Shown piece after piece: positions 1 to 9,000 of a stretch of 64,000 bases of DNA. The stretch comes from Winslowiella toletana. Its GTDB lineage: Bacteria; Pseudomonadota; Gammaproteobacteria; Enterobacterales; Enterobacteriaceae. The stretch spans positions 1,984,001 through 2,048,000 of the forward strand of contig NZ_CP134152.1 of assembly GCF_032164335.1 (NCBI RefSeq), written 5' to 3'. Below the pieces are notes generated by a model. It was not told the origin of the DNA and ran no database searches. It saw nothing but the letters and a program-made list of their open reading frames with translations. Position numbers and translations under genes: made by a program. Position 1 is the stretch's first letter; each line of letters begins with the position of its first letter.

Positions 1-903
1 GATCCCTCCCGCACCACGGTCGGCTACGTTGATGCAAAGGCGGGTAATGTCGAGATCCCGGAAAAATTGATCGCCAGTGGTTCACTGGGCGGCCTGTTGA
101 GTTTCCGCAGTGAGAATCTGGATGCGGCGCGCAATCGTCTGGGCCAGCTGGCAATGACATTTGCTGACAGCTTTAACAGTCAGCACAAAGCCGGCGTCGA
201 CAGCAATGGCGATGCGGGTAAAGACTTCTTCAGCTTCGGTGGTCCGACGGTCATCAGTAACAGCAAAAATAGCTCGGCGACCACGCTCAGCGCGCAGCTG
301 AAGGACAGCAGTGCGGTGCAGGCCACTGATTACAATGTCAGTTACGACGGATCAAACTGGAACGTTACGCGCCTGTCAGATAACACCAGCGTCAAGGCGA
401 CCGCAGGTACGGACCCGGACAGTGGTCAGCCAACGCTCAGTTTTGATGGACTGCAGGTCAATATCAGTGGTACGCCTGGCGCGAAAGACAGTTTTACCGT
501 GAAGCCGGTCGCCAATGCGGTGGTGAATATGGATGTGGTCATTACCGATGAGGCCAAAATTGCCGCCGCCGCAGAAGCGGGCGGTGCCAGTGATAACCGT
601 AATGCCCAGAAGCTGCTGGATTTACAGACCAAAAAAGTGGTGAACGGTAACAGCACCCTGAGCCAGGCGTATGCCAGTCTGGTGAGTGAAGTGGGTAACA
701 ACACCAGCGCGCTGAAAACCACCAGTACTACCCAGGATAATCTGGTGACGCAGTTGAGTAATCGTCAGCAGTCGGTTTCAGGCGTCAACCTCGATGAAGA
801 ATATGGCGCGCTGCAGCAGTTTCAACAGTATTACATGGCGAATGCGCAGGTTCTGCAAACCGCCTCAGCGATTTTTAACGCGCTGATTGGCATTCGTGGT
901 TGA
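1..903 (+). CDS. flgK: FlgK, flagellar hook-associated protein 1 (C-terminal part; start lies before the window)
   Basis: The reading frame is open from base 1 and ends at TGA 901-903, so only the C-terminal ~300 residues are present. FlgK is the first hook-filament junction protein; it is exported by the flagellar type III apparatus and assembles on the distal end of the hook before FlgL. The visible part ends with the conserved coiled-coil tail typical of FlgK, including the NLDEEYGALQQFQQYYMANA segment that packs into the D0 domain. flgL follows 25 bp downstream in the same direction, as in the usual flgKL arrangement. Identification is firm from the C-terminal motif and the neighbour. Confidence 0.96.
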   Translation, partial: DPSRTTVGYVDAKAGNVEIPEKLIASGSLGGLLSFRSENLDAARNRLGQLAMTFADSFNSQHKAGVDSNGDAGKDFFSFGGPTVISNSKNSSATTLSAQLKDSSAVQATDYNVSYDGSNWNVTRLSDNTSVKATAGTDPDSGQPTLSFDGLQVNISGTPGAKDSFTVKPVANAVVNMDVVITDEAKIAAAAEAGGASDNRNAQKLLDLQTKKVVNGNSTLSQAYASLVSEVGNNTSALKTTSTTQDNLVTQLSNRQQSVSGVNLDEEYGALQQFQQYYMANAQVLQTASAIFNALIGIRG

Positions 904-928
904 TTGAATTGAATAAGGATTAACGACC

Positions 929-1891
929 GTGCGACTCAGTACCAGCATGATGTACAGCCAGCAAATGAAGGGCATTTCGGATGCCCAGTCATCCTGGATG
1001 AAGGCGGGCGAACAGCTCTCTACGGGCAAACGCGTGATTAACCCCTCGGACGATCCGATTGCTGCGTCGCGTGCGGTAGTGCTGGCGCAGTCTCAGGCGC
1101 AAAACAGCCAGTATTCACTGGCGCGCACCTTTGCTACGCAGAATATCTCGCTGGAAGAGAATACACTTTCCAGCGTTACCAGTAGCATTCAGGATGCCCA
1201 GCAGCTGGTGGTTAATGCTGGCACCGGCACGCTTAGCGACGATGATCGCGGCTCACTGGCTACTCAGCTGGAAGGTATTCGTGCGCAGTTGCTGAATATG
1301 GCCAATACCACCGATGGTAATGGCCGCTATATTTTTGCTGGCTATAAAAGCGATACGCCACCCTTTGACGACAGCAACGGTAGCGTCAGCTATGCCGGCG
1401 GCAATGATGCCATCACGCAAAAAGTCGATGCCAGCCGCACCATGACGGTAAGTCATACCGGGAATAGCGTTTTTATGGCGATAACCGGTAACTCGGTGAA
1501 AGAACCTGACGGCAGCAGCAGCGAGACCAGCCTGTTCAACATGCTTGATAGCGCCATTACCGCTTTGCGTACGCCACAGGAAGGGGCAGATGAAGCGACA
1601 AAGGCCGACTTTAGCGCAGCAATTGATAAAACTAACCGCGGCCTGCGGAACTCGCTGAACAATGTACTGACGGTTCGCTCGGAGCTGGGCACGCAACTCA
1701 GTGAACTGGATAATCTTGATTCACTGGGTGATGACCGCAGTCTGATTTACAGCACCCAGATGAGCGACCTGGTGGATGTGGATTACAACAGCACTATTTC
1801 CACATACATGATGCAACAAACTGCGCTGCAGGCCTCGTATAAGACCTTTAGCGATATGTCCGGAATGTCGCTGTTCCAGCTTAATAAATAA
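929..1891 (+). CDS. flgL: FlgL, flagellar hook-associated protein 3
   Basis: A 320-residue protein (E. coli FlgL is 317) that forms the second junction layer between hook and filament. It starts at GTG 929 with an AAGGAT ribosome-binding site 9 bases upstream; the first residues MRLSTSMMYSQQM are the conserved flagellin-like N-terminal D0 helix, followed by the signature LSTGKRVINPSDDP. The C-terminus has the matching D0 helix (STYMMQQTALQASYKTF). It forms an operon with flgK and is closed by the hairpin at 1898-1937. In E. coli the next gene is rne; here a ~10 kb accessory island intervenes. Confidence 0.97.
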   Translation: MRLSTSMMYSQQMKGISDAQSSWMKAGEQLSTGKRVINPSDDPIAASRAVVLAQSQAQNSQYSLARTFATQNISLEENTLSSVTSSIQDAQQLVVNAGTGTLSDDDRGSLATQLEGIRAQLLNMANTTDGNGRYIFAGYKSDTPPFDDSNGSVSYAGGNDAITQKVDASRTMTVSHTGNSVFMAITGNSVKEPDGSSSETSLFNMLDSAITALRTPQEGADEATKADFSAAIDKTNRGLRNSLNNVLTVRSELGTQLSELDNLDSLGDDRSLIYSTQMSDLVDVDYNSTISTYMMQQTALQASYKTFSDMSGMSLFQLNK

Positions 1892-1897
1892 TCCCTC

Positions 1898-1937
1898 ATC
1901 CCGTTAGTCGTTGTTTTGCGGCTAACGGGATATTTTT
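1898..1937 (+). terminator. Rho-independent terminator after flgL
   Basis: A perfect 10-bp stem ATCCCGTTAG / CTAACGGGAT (1898-1907 and 1922-1931) with a 14-base loop is followed by TATTTTT. It lies 7 bases after the flgL stop. The same stem sequence recurs at 3870-3901 in the adjoining island. Confidence 0.8.
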
Positions 1938-1986
1938 ACCTTCAGAGAAGAGTGAGGCTGCCTGAGCAAAGCACGCTCGGCTGAGT

Positions 1987-3786
1987 TTATTCCGTTACCG
2001 GAAAGATCGGTTCCCAGTTATCTGGTTTATATCGCACGGTAATTTTACCGTAATTACCATAGAGATCTCTGACTTCAATCACGGAGTCATTATTGTGCGC
2101 TCCCCAGCGGTAACTTTCGGTTGCGGCATAGGTTTTATAGTAAGTCAGCTGAGAGCGATGCACGGAGATCCAAGTAAAAGGAGGTATTGCAGGATCGGTC
2201 ACAAAGTAGGACCCCGCCACTTCAAAATAAGAGACCAGTTCAACATCCAGATCTTTCGTTTCCCAGCTGGTCGGAGAGTCATATCCCGGCATAAAGCCAT
2301 AATATTCCCCGTTATTCATTACTGACCAGGTGTTAATATTAAACGCGCCGTCTAACGTTTGCCAGGGCAGTAAGGCACTGACATCATTGTTGTAATTGAA
2401 CACGGTTTTATCTGAAAGCGGTAATCTTGGTGCCAAAACACCGATGTTATTAATTGATAAGAAAGCAGGATGCGATGGAGTAAACTCAAAGCGAAACTCT
2501 TGATCGCAAAAATAAGTGTCATCTTCTCCGGTCCACGGACGTTGAGTTTCAAAATACTGCTTAGTTGATGTTGGCATGGCAATCACATTCCAGTTAGTGG
2601 TGTCGGAATAGTTGATGCTCTGCAGTGTCTCAATTTCCAGCTGTTCATGATCTTTGGTTTTATCTGATACTTCGGGTAAATCCAGCTGAGCATAGATCTC
2701 ATAGTCCATACTGTTTTCCGCAGTAGAGAAATAGACTATAGCGAACGATTCATTATCATCTTCTGCGTGATGCGCAGCCGGTGATAAATCAGAGGGGAGA
2801 TTGAGATTTTGGCTCTCATCACGATTATAAATGAAACAGCTGAATTGTTTTTGATTGCCCAGTTTAGCCTTGACCGTCGTGTATGCGCTATCCGCCATGG
2901 TGAATTGATGCTGTTTTTCAAAGAAAGTCCCATCGACACCCTGGCTAACGACTTTCTTATCGTCGACAAATAATTCAATAAAATTGATATCGTCATCTTC
3001 GATAGTCTGAAAGGCTACGCTTACCGGAACAATATCGCCTGGGCGCGCGTGGGCTGAACTGGGGTTAGGTAAATTATTTGGCCGGTTGAAGATGATGCTG
3101 GATTCCTGCTCTGGAAAAGGGACCACTATGTTGTGAGTGGCTACGGCGGTATTATCCAGTTGATCCGTCACGCTGGCTTTTAAGACAATGTTCCCGGCTG
3201 GCAGGGTATGGTATTTTGACCATGTGACGGTGTTGCTGGCATAGTCTGTGGCTTCGATAACGGTTTCTTTATTTCGATAAATATAACTTACCGTCAATTT
3301 TTTTATATTAATATCAGAACCGGTCTGCGCGGCTACCTTGATAAAGACAAAATCATATTCTGACAATGAATCTGGCGTGTCGGGTTTGATAAAATTTACG
3401 GCCGGTGGCTTGACTACCTGTTTGTACTCAACCGCAGTGGCGTAATCGTCGGCGATATTCCAGTAAGTTAATTCGCTATTTTTATCTGACAGCGGCTTCA
3501 TTGCTACGGGAGTGCCATCGTTAAGAAAAAATTTCAGCCTGTTATCTTTCAGCAACTGCCCCTGAGACAGTTTTACGGGTTTTTGATCCGCATCCAATAA
3601 TAACAGGCGCACTTTTACCGGTAGCTGGTTCCAGCCATTACTGTAAATGACCGCTGAGCGATCGGTGCTGTCACGATATTCCAGGTGGAATTCAGCAATA
3701 TATTTAATTTTATCCGCGTCATCCTGAAGGCACTCGGCTATCTCTCGAAAAAAACCGTTAGTGTTCGTTTTTTTAGATAATGTCAT
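1987..3786 (-). CDS. Stand-alone copy of the RHS protein C-terminal module (599 aa, function unknown)
   Basis: The 599-residue product aligns over nearly its whole length with the C-terminal ~560 residues of the RHS protein at 6040-11685 and with the truncated protein at 4807-5955. Parts seen: an N-terminal block (~20-115) with ECLQDDADKIKYIAEFHLEY and RSAVIYSNGWNQ; a middle part (~150-340) of predicted beta strands that look like two Ig-like domains; a second block (~343-400) with AIVYFSTAEN; and a C-terminal region ending in SVIEVRDLYGNYG. There is no signal peptide or membrane segment. The ATG 3786 start follows an AAGGAG site, and the leader closely resembles that of the RHS gene. It is less G+C-rich than flgL and rne by eye. 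I do not recognise the family; a secreted or surface binding module is a guess. Confidence 0.8.
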   Translation of the reverse strand: MTLSKKTNTNGFFREIAECLQDDADKIKYIAEFHLEYRDSTDRSAVIYSNGWNQLPVKVRLLLLDADQKPVKLSQGQLLKDNRLKFFLNDGTPVAMKPLSDKNSELTYWNIADDYATAVEYKQVVKPPAVNFIKPDTPDSLSEYDFVFIKVAAQTGSDINIKKLTVSYIYRNKETVIEATDYASNTVTWSKYHTLPAGNIVLKASVTDQLDNTAVATHNIVVPFPEQESSIIFNRPNNLPNPSSAHARPGDIVPVSVAFQTIEDDDINFIELFVDDKKVVSQGVDGTFFEKQHQFTMADSAYTTVKAKLGNQKQFSCFIYNRDESQNLNLPSDLSPAAHHAEDDNESFAIVYFSTAENSMDYEIYAQLDLPEVSDKTKDHEQLEIETLQSINYSDTTNWNVIAMPTSTKQYFETQRPWTGEDDTYFCDQEFRFEFTPSHPAFLSINNIGVLAPRLPLSDKTVFNYNNDVSALLPWQTLDGAFNINTWSVMNNGEYYGFMPGYDSPTSWETKDLDVELVSYFEVAGSYFVTDPAIPPFTWISVHRSQLTYYKTYAATESYRWGAHNNDSVIEVRDLYGNYGKITVRYKPDNWEPIFPVTE

Positions 3787-3869
3787 TTTAACTCCTTTTA
3801 AATGATATCTGTCGTTATTCTGATCTTGATGGTGTAATTTTTCACTGGCTATTTTTATTCATTTTTTTT

Positions 3870-3901
3870 ATCCCGTTAGTCGCAAACAGCACTAACGGGA
3901 T
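3870..3901. repeat. Second copy of the flgL-terminator hairpin
   Basis: ATCCCGTTAGT / ACTAACGGGAT (3870-3880 and 3891-3901) is an 11-bp perfect stem with a 10-base loop. Stem and loop match the flgL terminator (1898-1931) in inverted orientation, so each copy has the same polarity relative to the gene just upstream (flgL, and the holin gene on the minus strand). T-rich sequence follows on the plus strand (TGTTTTAATTTT); on the minus strand the stem is followed by A-rich sequence, so termination of holin transcripts is uncertain. Confidence 0.65.
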
Positions 3902-3913
3902 GTTTTAATTTTG

Positions 3914-4231
3914 CTAACTCTTTTTATCCCAGTAGTTGCGGAAAAAAGATTTAAACCCTTTACGAATATCTTCGGCTCCTAACAGGCCGATAAATACACT
4001 GCTGAGGGTTTCCCAGTCGCGTGAAATATTAAGCAGCATTAACAGGTCCACCACAAACCACGCCAGCATGGCGCAGATGATTCCCTCGGAAATTCTTCGT
4101 TTCCATGAGCAATCCTTATAAATGTTAAACAATATCGACAGACTGGCTGCAATCAAAGCATTGAACAGCTGATGGACATGTTCATCGCTGAGAATATTTA
4201 AAGTCAAATACCAGGGTGTTGTTGGCAGCAT
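3914..4231 (-). CDS. Lambda S-like holin (three membrane segments)
   Basis: A 105-residue membrane protein. Its second half matches the lambda S holin pattern: a segment with CAMLAWFVVDLL (lambda has CAIIAWFIRDLL) followed by LSSVFIGLLGAEDI (lambda ITSVFIGYIGTDSI). Predicted membrane segments lie at about 22-38, 50-68 and 75-88, with a basic C-terminal tail. Holins form holes in the inner membrane that release endolysins or other proteins. The start at ATG 4231 has a strong AAGGAG site. It lies 32 bp after the winged-helix regulator and before the stand-alone module gene. No endolysin, spanin or other phage gene is next to it, so it is either a phage remnant or a holin recruited for protein release. 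Confidence 0.82.
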   Translation of the reverse strand: MLPTTPWYLTLNILSDEHVHQLFNALIAASLSILFNIYKDCSWKRRISEGIICAMLAWFVVDLLMLLNISRDWETLSSVFIGLLGAEDIRKGFKSFFRNYWDKKS

Positions 4232-4263
4232 AACAACTCCTTAAGTAATGGTCACATTCAGGG

Positions 4264-4674
4264 CTATGCTCTTAACAGAATGCTGATTTTATCAAACATC
4301 TCATAGATAAAACCCTTGCGCGGCGTTTCTGTTTTACTGAATCGTATCTCTCTGGCATGTTTTTCATTTATCTGATATCCAAAGCGCGGAATAGTGATAA
4401 TAATATCATTAAGGCCAATAGAGGAGAGGGCTTTTCGTAACAGATATATCTTCTGAATCAATGCAGGTTCGTAATTAAAATGCCGGTTGCACTTGCCCCA
4501 TAGCAGAGAGATTAATTCATCCTTATGCATCGGTTGCCACGACTCTGTTTGCAGCAACGCTTCAAAACAACGGCTTTGAGTATGAGTGAGTGTAAGATCA
4601 TCATGATGGCGACAAATAAACGTCCTGCTGTTCATGTCGTATTCAATGTTAGTAGTTATATGCACCTTAGTCAT
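4264..4674 (-). CDS. Winged-helix transcriptional regulator (ToxR/CadC/OmpR-type DNA-binding domain)
   Basis: About 136 residues, almost entirely one Trans_reg_C-type winged helix: LTLTHTQSRCFEALLQ (first helices), then MHKDELISLLWG, then the recognition-helix region QKIYLLRKALSSIG, then the wing IITIPRFGYQI. This is the pattern of CadC, ToxR and OmpR-family output domains. Unlike CadC/ToxR there is no membrane segment after it and no receiver domain before it, so it looks like a free-standing DNA-binding protein. I prefer ATG 4674, which has GGAGAGAG directly upstream; an in-frame ATG at 4686 would add four residues. It lies between the truncated module gene and the holin gene on the same strand and is the likely local regulator. 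Confidence 0.8.
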   Translation of the reverse strand: MTKVHITTNIEYDMNSRTFICRHHDDLTLTHTQSRCFEALLQTESWQPMHKDELISLLWGKCNRHFNYEPALIQKIYLLRKALSSIGLNDIIITIPRFGYQINEKHAREIRFSKTETPRKGFIYEMFDKISILLRA

Positions 4675-4806
4675 ATCTCTCTCCATTTAAATATGCATTT
4701 GTTGCTTTTCCTCGGATTTAACCTGGGAAAGAACTCATTTTTCAGGTGGGGATACCGGGTCGAAAGAGTCACTCTTATATTATTAAGTAATAATTTTACG
4801 TTTATC

Positions 4807-5955
4807 TCAGAAATTAATGCTTTCGATGGTTTCGATTTTTAGGTCCTCCTTATCTTTAGTTGTATCAGATACATTAGCCAGTTCAAGTACGGCATAAAAC
4901 TCCCAGGTTGAGGTGCTTTCTGCGGTGGAAAAATACAGTACCGCAACCGATTCATTATCGGTATCCTCTTTCAGTGAGGAGGTCTCAGATAGTGAAATTT
5001 CCTCGAGGCTATGTTGATTTTCTTTTGGGTAAACCCACATTCGCTGGCTGGCAATTTTGCTATCAGAGGCGATTCCGGTCGCGATCATCAAAAATCTCTC
5101 GCTGTCGTCCATGGTTAAAATTTGCTCTGATATCGCATAGGTGTTACCGCTAAGATTATTTCCCTCGCCGTTAACTGATACTCGGGTTAAGGTTTTATCA
5201 TCATGTGCCTGATAAACAATATTGGTTTTTATTTTTTCACCGGGGGAAAAGGTATCAGTCTCGCCAGGATAGTTGATATTTACCCATGGGTAGTCTTTCG
5301 GTTTTGGGATAGCAAGATCGTGCGTAGTCACAAACTCCTTATTCTGGTCGTCAATAACTTTAGCCTGAAGTAAGAAATCCTCTGCAATAAACAACCAGCG
5401 TTTAGACACTTTTAACGATTTTGTGTCATAAGGCATATCATGAATTTTCCATTCACCTTGCCATTTCTTATAGCTGATAATTAATCTTTTGATTGATGTT
5501 CCGGATCGCGCTGCGGCCGACACCTCTATATCAACGACTTTATACTCGTCTAAGGCATGAGTTGTTGGTTTAATAAATTTCACCGTCGATTTATAGGTTA
5601 CTGCCTTATCGTTATTTCCTGCCTGATGCCAGTAAGTGAGGCCTTTATTTTGATCCGAGAGTGGTTTCATTTCAATCCGGGTTCCATCAAGATGATAAAA
5701 CTTTAGACGCCCATCTTTCAGAAGCTCGCTTTGACTGATTTTTACCGGATTTTTTTGTTCATCAAGTAATAACAAGCGAACGCGCGCTGCTACCTGATTT
5801 TTGCCATTACTGTAAATTACTGCCGAACGAGCAGAATCATCGCGATATTCTAAATGGAATTCAGAAATATATTTAACTTTATCTGCGTTATCCTGAATGC
5901 ATTCAGGTATATCGCGAAAAAAAATATTCTTATTCTTTTTATTTGATGTTTTCAT
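4807..5955 (-). pseudogene. Truncated copy of the RHS C-terminal module (382 aa)
   Basis: The product aligns with residues 1 to ~395 of the 599-residue protein at 1987-3786. The N-terminus has the same stand-alone leader (FFRDIPECIQDNADKVKYI), followed by RSAVIYSNGKNQ, the Ig-like middle part and the AVLYFSTAES block. It stops after IETIESINF, where both relatives continue for ~190 residues. The 120 bp to the next gene show no remnant of that missing region in any obvious frame, so this is a deletion or truncation rather than a simple frameshift. It starts 84 bp after the RHS stop with a modest AAGGAAATT site. It may still make a shortened protein; I call it a probable decayed copy. Confidence 0.6.
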
Positions 5956-5997
5956 ATTAATTTCCTTAAGTTGCAGGCGTGATGATTATCATTGCTG

Positions 5998-6032
5998 ACT
6001 TCCTCCCCTCTGTTCTGTCAGAGGGGGGAAGT
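5998..6032. repeat. Strong hairpin between the RHS gene and the truncated module copy
   Basis: ACTTCC-T-CCCCTCTG / CAGAGGGGGGAAGT forms a 14-bp stem with one bulged base and a 6-base loop. It lies 8 bp after the RHS stop codon on the minus strand. No U-tract follows in that direction, so it may stabilise the RHS message or attenuate read-through rather than fully terminate. Confidence 0.55.
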
Positions 6033-6039
6033 GATTTAA

Positions 6040-9000
6040 TTACGGAAAGAGCGGGATAAATGAGTCAGCTTTATACTTTATGGTGATTGTGCCATGGTTG
6101 CCATAAACATCGATCACTTCAACAACAGAGTTGTTATTGATATTGTTCCAGTCCATCTGATCAAAATCCGAACCCAACTCAGGGCTGCATATCTGCATGC
6201 GATAGATCGAGAAATACTGATATGGCGGTATGGTTTTATCAGTAAAGTTATAAGTCGCATCCATTTCATACTCAAATGTTACCCCCTGATAAACATATTC
6301 ATGTAAATTCCAGCGGGTATCGAAAGCTAACCCCATCTGCCAAGGATCGCTATATGGCTTCGGTACAACTGTCCAGAAGTTAATATTATAGTCGGCCCCT
6401 TTTTGGCCGAGTAAAGCACTAACCGGTTTAAAAAGAGGGAAGTTTGACCATTCACCCATAGAACCACCGCTATAGGTAGTGCCGGTATTTTTGACAGAAA
6501 CCAGCGCCTGAGGTGTCGAGGTATAAATAAATCTGAACTCCTGGTAGAAGATATAACACTGTTTACGATTAGGGTAGCCATCAAAATACTGTTTATCTGC
6601 AGCAGGAATGGTGGTCATTTCCCAGTTGCTGGTATTGGAGTAGTTAATAGCTTGCAAGGTTTCAATCGTTAATTCTTCATGATCCTTAGAGGTTTCCGAT
6701 ACATGCGGTAAATCCAGCTGAGCATAAATCTGGTACATATTACCTGTCTCAGCGGTAGCAAAATAGATTACGGCTGTCGATTCATTGTCATCCTGCCCGG
6801 ATGAACTGTTAACCTGGCGGGATTCCTGTAGGGCAGAAAGATAAATATTGTGACGTTGTTCCTCACCATTTTCATTACTCCACAGAGCCGCCGTTAATTG
6901 TGCCGTGTAGTCTGGCATGGTGATGGTATAGTTTTTATTAATAAAACTCTGATCAACGTTGATATTTTCAATGGTATCACCGTCGAAGGATAATGCGACG
7001 CCGGTTAACTTTTTGCCTTCTTTAGCCTGGAATGAGACGTTGACCGCGACCTTTTCAGCGGCGGTAAACTCAGCATTGTTTGATGGAGTATTGATAATTA
7101 CCCACGATTTATCCTTAGGAGCAGGAATGGTTAACGGGTGGGTGGTGACAATTGACTGATCTTCACTGTCGGTGGTCGTGGCCTTCAGCGTGACTTCACC
7201 AGCAGGCAAACACCAGTTTGCTTTCCAGTTCACTCTCGCAGCGTTGTAAGACTCGCTGGCGATTAATGTTTCTTTACCATCGATAACATAACTGACCACC
7301 AGTTTTTTAATTGGCTTAGCCGTTGGTGACCAGGCATCTACCTCTAATTCTACTGTGTTAAAGGTCGCTATTGAGCGCGTAATCGGTTTGGTAAATTGCA
7401 CCGAGCCTTTATATTCGACGACTTTGTCGTAATCTCCGGCGACATTCCAGTAAGTCAGCCCGCTATTACCATCAGAAATCGGCTTCATTGCCAGCTGCGT
7501 ACCGTCATGCAGGAAAAACTTCAGGCGATTATCCTGCAACAGTTGCTGCTGACTCAGTTTAACGGGTTTGTTATCTTTGTCCCATAACAGTAATCGTACC
7601 TGAACCGGTGCCTGATTCCAGCCATTGCTGTAAATTACCGCAGAGCGCGCGGAATCATCGCGGTATTCAAAGTGGAATTCTGCTATTGAAGTGACTTTGT
7701 CGGCATCGTCTTCCAGTTGATTACCGTTATCACTGACGCCATAGGCGGAATAGGTAATTACCCGATCATCGTTTACCGTCACCACGCTTTGTTTGGCATC
7801 GGTAGTGATCATGTTAACTTCTGTATCACCTTTATCATGATGTACTTCCGCTACGTTGCCACCCGCGGCATAGCGCAGCGAAATATTTTTGTCTTTGGCC
7901 GCGTCCTGTTGTCCATCGCCAGCCGTGATCCATTCGTTGACCAGCTGGCTGGCCTGATAGTAAAGACGATGATTTTCACCCGACGCGGTGATCTTCTGGC
8001 TGACGAGGGTATTGTGCGCGTCGTAGCTGTAATCACTGGCTCCCTCAATGCCCTGTAATCGGCCAAGCGCATCATAACTGAGAATACGCTTAGCCTGGTC
8101 CTGCGTCATGCGGCCACAGGCGTCGTATTTCAGTTTGATAACCGTCGGATCAGCGCTACCGACGGTAGTTTGCAACCCGGTTAACTGGCAGGGATCATCC
8201 GGATTCTCAAACAGGTAGGTGGTAGTGTGCAGATCGCCGCTGGTTAGCTTAGTGACGCAGCTGACAATATTACTCAATGCATCAAAGCTGAAGGTCTGTT
8301 GCGTAAAGGTTTCGCCACTCTCCAGCTGTGGCAGACGAGTGCCTTCGCAGCGGAAAACCACCAGGCGGTTACGATTGTCGTAGGTAAAATATTCTGCCAG
8401 TTCGGTGTGGATGCCCAGTTCATGCTGGCGAGCGCTGAGCTGATGATTTACACCCCAGAACTGTTTAATAGTGCGCACCTCGCCACTGCTGTACTTCATT
8501 GAGCGCTGGGATTCGCGCCCCTGTTCGTCACGCGTCACGCTTGTGGTTACCGTGTCGTTGGAGATCAAATCGGTGGCGGTCCATGAAGACAAGCGCTTCA
8601 AATCATCATATTGCAGAACAATAGTCAGTTGGTCCGTAGTGATACTGGAGAGATAACCCTGCGGGCTGTAATGGCGCAGCTGCTGTTCGCCGCCGATGTC
8701 TTCAGAACTTTGCAGCGAACCCAGCAGTGAATACTTAAAACTACTGGATTTATCACCGCCACCTAAGATATCAATGGTTTTCTCTTCGACCCGGCCAGAC
8801 GGAAAGTATGACCATTGGCTTTCGGTGTTGCTACCTTCGCTGCTGCTGTTAAGCTGGCCAGTATTGGTGTTGTAGCTGAATGTCTGCGTCACGCTACCGC
8901 TGCAGGTATTGTGGTTAGCAAAAATTCGTGTTGGCGCCTCGCCCAGTGCCGGATCGCTGGTGAAGTTTTGTACGGCACCATCCGGTGCGGTGACGCTGGA

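Noticed and set aside
3914-4231. A prophage at the island
   Set aside because: Apart from the holin there is no phage structural, lysis, replication or integrase gene in the island.
5955-6040. An RHS immunity gene directly downstream of the RHS protein
   Set aside because: Only 84 bp lie between the RHS stop and the next gene, which is a module copy; no small immunity-type ORF is present.
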